Positions 61,763 through 64,000 of a stretch of 64,000 nt of DNA are shown here, piece after piece. The notes beneath the pieces were generated by a model, which was not told the DNA's origin, made no database searches, and worked only from the letters and a program-made list of their open reading frames with translations. Within the stretch, counting starts at the first letter, position 1; each line of letters starts with the position of its first letter. The DNA is from Drosophila pseudoobscura (taxonomy: Eukaryota; Arthropoda; Insecta; Diptera; Drosophilidae): positions 12,834,001 through 12,898,000 of the forward strand of contig NC_046679.1 of the NCBI RefSeq assembly GCF_009870125.1, read 5' to 3'. Made by a program: the position numbers and the translations under genes.

Positions 61763-63439
61763 GGCAGCCTGACATTTCTTTGCTGCTTGCTGTTCTGTTC
61801 GTTGCACATACATGTATATATTTGCCAAATGCCAACGTTCATTGCAATGCAATTAATAAAGATTGAGTCAGTTTCCAGCAGCTGAGTCCACAAACTTCAA
61901 ACAGATAACCATATGAATGAATTATCTATAAAACCTGAACACGACAGGCCTGACAAATGTTTAAAAATGTTCTTGCATATTAGTTTAGTTGGGCCGAGTT
62001 TAGTACATTGTTTTCTTCATATATGTACATCAGCCTTCTCAAGTGCGCTGGCCCCAATAAAATGTTCGGTTTTTCCTTAGTGTTAGACATTTATTCAGAA
62101 TTCAATCAACCCTAACAGCTCGAATAGCTGCTAAAAATTTCCAGTACTCCTCTATAAGCGCACAGCGGCAACAAAATTGCTCAATTTTAAGCCACTTGGT
62201 GGCTCTACCCTCCCAGTAACAAAGCAACGAATGTTTCATATTTGTCGTCTTGAGTTTTTGTCACGGTTTCAGTTATCACTTTGTGGTTTGCTGGTATTTT
62301 TGCTGAACTGCCAGCCAATTAGTTTACCATATTTTTGTTGTTCCGGCAACATTTTCTGATTTATTGTAATTACATTTTTCTCTTTTAATTAAACAAGAAA
62401 AAAAACGCTGCGCAATTCGAAACTTTTTGCAATTTCCGGCCTTAGCTTTGGATTGAGTGGAAAGCTTAAGAGCAGAGAAATGGAAAACCCCAAGCAATCT
62501 CAGGTCCAATCATTTCGATAGGGGATTCGGAATCGAGTCCAGGGGCCCGCCTGCCTGTCCGCTTGCACACGGCAGTCAATTAGTATGATATCCTTGGGGC
62601 TTATCGCGCAAGTCTTATTACCAATTCGCTTCAGTTCGTCTGTCTGCTCCAGTTTTATGCTTGATTAATGCCCGAGATGTGCATTGGCATTCGCCCAGGA
62701 TCCGCAGCATCTGAGGAGCTGCTGAACAGCTAGAAACAATGGCAAGACTCGCGTTGGGGCACGCTGATTTGTGCCACCTGGCTTGGGGAATGGCCTCGCT
62801 CGCACGCTCGCTGGCTCGGTCCTTTGCTCCCTCGCTCGCCCGTTCGCCCACCGGAGACGCATCGTAAATCATGAATGTAAAAGTCGGTGCTTTGCTCCAG
62901 CCACCACCACCGTCTAACGATTACCCAACAGCCGGGAGCGCTTTTATGGCACAGTATTTTGTTTTGGCTGCGAAAGTTTTACCTTCGATTTGTTATTGGC
63001 TGCTACAATGGGAAACTTTCCTTCCGCTGACTTTGTAGGCAAATTTGCTCATTGCCAATGGTGTTTGAAGGCGAATCATAAAAAGTTTGCTTGTTCCGCT
63101 TATTCCGTTTCTCCATCCGCATTATCATCGGCAGTTCAAGGGGGGGGTGTGGGGTTTTTCCCTTTTATTTATACCCTTACACACATTCATTCATGCGAAC
63201 TAATGAAGTGTCAAAAATGGGCGCCCCGAAATGTATGCTACGGGGTTTTCTTTAAATATATTTCACAGCGTGTGTGTGTGTGTAACTGTGTGTCTGTGTG
63301 CTATGACCTTGGACTATAACTATGACCGAGTTCTGACTAAAATAGCTTCATAATGCTGTGAGGTGATGGTGTCGATGTCGTGGGCTGGGGGATGTTTGTA
63401 GTGAAAGGCAAACAAATAAAAGCATTTCCACGGATACCT

Positions 63440-63482
63440 CTCGTCTGCTGCTGCTGCTATTGCTGCTGCTGTTGCTGATGTG
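63440..63482 (+). repeat. CTG/CAG (opa-like) trinucleotide repeat
   Basis: CTGCTGCTGCTGCTATTGCTG and similar units. Such opa-type repeats are frequent near Drosophila developmental genes. No reading frame around it is convincing. Confidence 0.7.
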
Positions 63483-64000
63483 GATGGCTCTCAAAGTCTG
63501 TCCAGTTATGGGTTGAATGTATCATCGACATTGTCCGCTCTTCACGCGTAATTGAATGCCCGACATTCTATCGATTTGATCCGCCTCCGCCTCTCATTTG
63601 GCTCAGAGCCTGCAATCTAAATTACAATTAGAGCAGATTTCTGTATTTTTAGTTGGTCAGGGCACAAAGGCCGAGGTGGAGTAGTCGTCCTTGTGGCTCT
63701 GAAATTGAGCGTAATTGTCCTCACTCTCACTGTTTCTCTGTTTCTCTCCCTCGCCGCCTTCGCTCTTCTTGAATATGTTTCGCTTTCAGTGCTTTATTTT
63801 GTTTTGCGGTTGATTTGTGTATCTATTTGGATTTGGGGATTCTTTTCTGGGTCTGGTCTAGTCCCTGCCATCGATTGGGGTTGTGTAAGCGGTGGGTGGG
63901 TGGCATAGGGAAATTACATTTGTAGGTCGTTTAGGCCCAGCGCCCGGCGCCCTGCCCCTTCTTCCTTTGAAGCTTTCGCACATGGCCCTGTCAATATTTG

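Larger units (their letters stand above)
57931..64000. other. About 6 kb without recognisable coding sequence
   Basis: AT-rich sequence with many short frames on both strands. None shows a known domain or consistent splice-joined partners. It contains simple repeats (listed separately) and scattered homopolymers. This is typical of a large intron or regulatory region of a developmental gene lying beyond 64000. GC-rich islands at 58255-58560 and 62740-62870 could be 5' UTR exons. I cannot support a gene here. Confidence 0.5.

Overview
This is intron-bearing euchromatin from a Drosophila genome. The exons have short fly introns (about 55-70 nt) with GTRAGT donors. The encoded proteins are near-full-length matches to Drosophila families: RpS29, topi, Whamy, MED6, Snap24, Mpi, Rpt3R, PpD3, mRpL9, Fkbp39, Sra-1 and SerRS-m. 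From memory, much of this set sits on D. melanogaster chromosome arm 3R (Muller E, around 85D-F). The sequence is probably a non-melanogaster species, perhaps obscura group, but that is a guess. I identified families by reading the sequence; no database search was run. Intron-exon limits come from splice signals plus reading-frame continuity, and for most genes the summed exons give an intact frame.

Layout. 1-8.5 kb: the first exon of a secreted Thr/Ser-rich protein (-), RpS29 (-), the testis zinc-finger regulator topi (-) and the WASP-family gene Whamy (+). 8.8-18 kb: a biliverdin-reductase-B-like flavin reductase (+), the actin N-acetyltransferase Naa80 (-), MED6 (+), a three-finger C2H2 gene (-) and Snap24 (+). 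19-32.3 kb: Mpi (-), ALG12 (-), then across a promoter region rich in TATCGAT sites Rpt3R (+), the TTI1 homologue (+) and the TPR phosphatase PpD3 (-). 33-41 kb: a DUF4508/C14orf119 family gene (+), two adjacent clip-domain serine proteases (+), the first with an antisense Gly-rich gene in its largest intron, and mRpL9 (+). 41-52.5 kb: Fkbp39 (-), Sra-1 (+), N-acetylglucosamine kinase (-) and SerRS-m (+). 53.6-57.5 kb: a repeat-rich island with a near-perfect 435-bp tandem duplication and an aldehyde dehydrogenase pseudogene fragment, surrounding the FAM50/XAP5 gene (-). 57.9-64 kb: no convincing gene; simple repeats and AT-rich DNA, probably an intron or regulatory DNA of a gene lying outside the window.

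Most of the window is housekeeping: translation (RpS29, mRpL9, SerRS-m), sugar-nucleotide and N-glycan supply (Mpi, ALG12, NAGK), actin control (Whamy, Naa80, Sra-1), protein turnover and PIKK assembly (Rpt3R, TTI1), and chromatin or transcription (MED6, Fkbp39, FAM50). Two loci are testis-associated by family knowledge (topi, Rpt3R), and the nested Gly/CGP-rich gene may be a third. The clip proteases are the immune or developmental cascade component. A dispersed non-coding repeat family recurs at about 16.4-16.9, 42.7-43.7, 53.6-55.0 and 56.9-57.5 kb. It carries GGTATATTT-type blocks, and several copies lie just upstream of minus-strand genes. No LTR or other virus-like element was recognised.
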